Assembly (NCBI GenBank): GCA_004151065.3
Contig: NWUY0300003719.1
Coordinates: forward strand, 30,492-51,054
DNA length: 20,563 bases
DNA from: Larix sibirica
Taxonomy: Eukaryota > Streptophyta > Pinopsida > Pinales > Pinaceae
Direction of reading: 5' to 3'
Shown here: piece by piece, positions 18,476-20,563 of the stretch
Position numbering within the stretch: the first letter of the stretch is position 1
Layout of the letters: each line of letters begins with the position of its first letter
Notes under the pieces: generated by a model
The model's input: the letters and a program-made list of their open reading frames with translations, nothing else
What the model was told of the DNA's origin: nothing
Databases searched by the model: none
Position numbers and translations under genes: made by a program

Positions 18476-18706
18476 GGCAAAGAGTTCAGCTTATATTGCA
18501 GCCTTATAAACAAACCAAGCCTTGCAACACGACCAATATCAGTACACACAAAGGACACACCGCAAGATAGGAACTTACATGATACTGAGAGTGTTAACTT
18601 AAGTTAATACCAGTTAGGAGTCCGTCCAAGGGAAGAGGGCTGGGCAAAGAGTTCAGCTCATACTGCCGCTTTATAAACAAGCTAAGCCTTGCAAGACATC
18701 CATTAT
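18476..18706. repeat. Direct repeat of about 62 bp, spaced 167
   Basis: ggcaaagagttcagcttata (18476) recurs as ggcaaagagttcagctcata (18643). The match continues through cttataaacaa and agccttgcaa to about 18538 and 18706. Upstream of each is a purine-rich ggaa(a)gaggac/ggct stretch, separated by 27 more bases in the first copy. A TATAAA lies inside each repeat. The pair could be the ends of a very small element, but I see no TG...CA termini. Confidence 0.75.
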
Positions 18707-19458
18707 TTTGGTTCATCCAGTAGTCATCATGTTTGTGTCCTCCAAATTCTAGGCATACTAAATTGTTTAACCAAAATATAATTTTACAGTATTTATTGAG
18801 GCAATTTTCCATTTTCATGAAAGATACGTGAACAGATGCGTAGAAGTGAGCAAACCAATAAAAAAATGCAATATTTTCAGTTCTACAAATGGGAAAAAAT
18901 ATTGGGAATAAAAGAAAAAGAAAAAAACATGAGCAAACATTAAATTGACAATTCAAGAATAAGTATATCCGATATTTTCTCAAATTACTTTATACGGGCA
19001 AATCAAAACCTATATAGGCTATTACTGAGTTACGCCCATGATAATTTTATTCATGGAAAGCTCAAGAAAGTATGGGCAATCGCAAAAAGGTAGCCTTTTT
19101 ATGTTTGTCCTTGTCTATATGCTATAATTACTACAGGATGCAAATGACTGCAGCACACAACTAAAATCCATAAAGCATGTTCAAAGTATATTCAGGTCAA
19201 ATATAGCAGTCAATCAAATATTTAAAAAGGTCATGCACAAGATTAACATGATTTTGTTTAAACCCCTCTTTTAATGAAAGGCAAAAGGATTAGAGGATAG
19301 GCTGGCTTATAGTATAGAAGAACAGGACTTGTACTTGTTTACAACTTTATTACTTTTGATATTGAAGTACATTGATCTGTCGCGTGATGGAGCAACCTAA
19401 ACTGAAAGATAATTTGCGTATGTATGTCTATGTATGAGGACTAAAAGTTCAATTACAT
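18707..19458. other. 3' flank of the uricase gene, no other gene seen
   Basis: AT-rich DNA that includes the likely 3' untranslated region of the uricase gene (its right part). The 129-codon - strand frame at 18594-18983 overlaps the direct repeat and has the Phe/Cys/Leu-rich look of translated AT-rich DNA. A short perfect hairpin, aaaaagg-tag-ccttttt, lies at 19084-19100. Confidence 0.6.
19346..19351 (-). terminator. Candidate poly(A) signal of the uricase gene
   Basis: AATAAA on the - strand, about 108 bases after the uricase stop codon. Spacing fits a short plant 3' UTR. Another AATAAA lies near 19046-19051, so the used site is uncertain. Confidence 0.45.
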
Positions 19459-19554
19459 TTACATCTTTGAAAAAACAGTAAAGTCTTTCCGTGTCAGTGA
19501 TGCCTCAATTGTTCCATGAGGCTCATCGGTAGGCATATAGACATCATGGTCAAA
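19459..19554 (-). CDS. UOX: Uricase last exon with peroxisomal signal SKM
   Basis: The acceptor is ...TGTGTGCAG at 19563-19555. The exon has 31 codons plus a TAA at 19461-19459 and begins FDHDVYMPTDEPHGTIEASL. It ends KDFTVFSKM. The final tripeptide fits the [SAC]-[KRH]-[LM] type of peroxisome targeting signal. The open frame continues upstream into the intron, but that part lacks family similarity. Confidence 0.92.
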   Translation of the reverse strand, partial: FDHDVYMPTDEPHGTIEASLTRKDFTVFSKM

Positions 19555-20085
19555 CTGCACACACAACATCACCAAGGAATGCATAATGTTCAATTCAAGA
19601 ACAAACACAATGTAACCATTTATGTGAATAGCTAGCGGCATTATAGGTGTTCATTTTGGTCAAGGTCAGTTAGAATATTAAAAAGAGAATATATTATTGC
19701 AAGTGCAGTGAGAGGCAACAGCTATCAATATGCACCTCTGACCAAAATAATTAAATAAGTAGTGCTTACCTTTAAAACATTTGAGAGGTTTACAGGCAAG
19801 AAATGGAGGTTAGGCATGCTCAAATGAATTGACTCAACCACAGGAAACCTGCCAAAGATAACTAAAATGAGGAACTGATAACAGAAAAACATAACAAAAG
19901 AGAATGATTCTACAGGAACTTGTGGCCATCCATACCTGTGCATTACAGCTTGAGCCATGAAATACAGAGTATTTTGAACAGAAGGGCTGTATACACCCTC
20001 GTGTGGTGGACCAAAGAACACATCAACTAATGTTTTCTTCACAGCACTATAAACATTTATGTAGCAAGACGGTTTTCTTGAGTAT
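19459..20085 (-). CDS. UOX: Uricase (urate oxidase), 3' part, last three exons
   Basis: Uricase oxidises urate to 5-hydroxyisourate in peroxisomes, a step of purine breakdown that in plants leads to allantoin. Three exons splice in frame across GT/AG introns: 20085-19936 (150 nt), 19848-19770 (79 nt) and 19554-19459 (96 nt). Together they encode about the last 107 residues of a protein usually near 300. The joined reading keeps family hallmarks. These are DVFFGPPHEGVYSPSVQNTL, whose Ser-Val-Gln holds the urate-binding Gln; SIHLSMPNLHFLPVN, whose Asn-x-His are active-site residues; and DVYMPTDEPHGTIEASL near the end. The protein ends Ser-Lys-Met, a recognised variant of the C-terminal peroxisome signal. 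There are no stops or frameshifts in the exons. Earlier exons lie beyond the right edge. It could be a pseudogene only if those upstream exons are damaged. Confidence 0.94.
19770..19848 (-). CDS. UOX: Uricase exon (second from last)
   Basis: The acceptor is ...TTTGGCAG at 19856-19849 and the donor is GTAAG at 19769-19765. One base completes the Arg codon, followed by 26 codons, FPVVESIHLSMPNLHFLPVN and then LSNVLK. The exon ends in phase 0. It holds the Asn-x-His pair of the active site. Confidence 0.92.
19936..20085 (-). CDS. UOX: Uricase exon (third from last)
   Basis: The acceptor is ...TGCAG at 20090-20086 and the donor is GTATG at 19935-19931. The exon starts with one base completing a split codon, then Tyr-Ser-Arg-Lys-Pro. 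It ends with two bases of an Arg codon that the next exon completes. It carries the YSPSVQ urate-binding motif. The 87-base intron that follows is short but in the normal plant range. Confidence 0.92.
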
Positions 20086-20563
20086 CTGCAGGCCACCAAA
20101 CATGGAAATAAGAATCTCCCATTTTTTATGCATTCAAGCAAATAATGGTACAAAAAATAATTTTGTCCAGTTATTTAAAAATCGCCTTCCATTCTCTTGA
20201 TTAAGATATCATTATATGTTTATAATATACATAGAGTCCACTACGACCCCCACGACCGCCAAGGCTTTTTAGCTCTAGAGGCAAAGCCATTCCAGAGCGA
20301 TTAACTTTGCCCTTAAAAGGGATAGCGAGAATCAATAGTTTATTTACTTGATTTCCTTATATATGAAATTCATTGATTGTAGATTTTGGTGATTCATGAG
20401 TCAGGGACTTAGGATTCAAGACACGATTAATTTTTGTGTGATGTCTCACTAGACGTCTTATACATCTTATATATCAGTTTTATTTCCATGCTCATGTGAC
20501 AATGTGTTTATTTGATGTTCTTGTTGCTTCAGATGTTTAAAAAATTGAAAAAAATGAATATTT
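20086..20563 (-). other. Upstream uricase intron (partial), with a GC-richer island
   Basis: No uricase coding sequence is found between the exon at 20085 and the right edge, so this is intron of at least 478 bases. At about 20236-20330 a GC-richer island interrupts the AT-rich intron. It has short inverted pairs, ggcaaag...ctttgcc (20280-20311) and cccttaaaaggg (20310-20321). It looks like part of a small inserted element, but I cannot name it. Confidence 0.6.

Noticed and set aside
18594-18983. 129-codon open frame on the - strand in the uricase 3' flank
   Set aside because: Phe/Cys/Leu-rich composition typical of translated AT-rich DNA. Its end overlaps a direct repeat, and no family motif is present.
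19725-20153. 142-codon open frame on the - strand read as one protein
   Set aside because: It is two uricase exons plus a read-through intron. The middle part (YGWPQVPVESF and on) is intron with GT and AG borders.

Overview
The window looks like nuclear DNA of a seed plant with a large, repeat-rich genome. It is AT-rich, holds decayed LTR retrotransposons and degenerate tandem repeats, and has exactly one recognisable host gene: three spliced exons of a plant-type uricase with GT/AG introns and a peroxisomal targeting tail. A gymnosperm would fit the element family and the decay, but that is an inference. No prokaryotic operon, RNA gene or CRISPR array is visible.

Layout. 1-2400: AT-rich intergenic DNA with an unidentified coding-like fragment (122-289, +) and a probable Copia-type LTR with a decayed initiator-Met primer site (about 1665-2173, +). 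2680-3754: a fragment of a Ty3/Gypsy element (protease plus a gag-like segment, - strand) that ends exactly at a lone N (3755). 3756-13418: a long, decayed Ty3/Gypsy element on the - strand. Read 5' to 3' on that strand it has an LTR (13418-13085), a primer site, a gag leader, gag copy B, a second lone N (10356), gag copy A with zinc knuckles, protease, a second gag-like segment, reverse transcriptase, RNase H and integrase. Every domain carries stops or frameshifts. No 3' LTR is present.

13440-16031: a large direct-repeat array (blocks A and B, units of about 0.9 and 0.28 kb). 16040-18435: a degenerate satellite with a unit of about 150-160 bp, broken by a 0.9 kb insert. 18476-18706: a short dispersed direct repeat. 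19459-20085: the last three exons of the uricase gene (- strand), whose upstream exons lie beyond the right edge. Uricase oxidises urate in peroxisomes as part of purine breakdown.

The strongest observation is structural. Both lone Ns sit exactly where the retroelement order jumps backward into a diverged duplicate of itself. Those two junctions are therefore suspected joins between different family members, and the element should not be read as one intact insertion.
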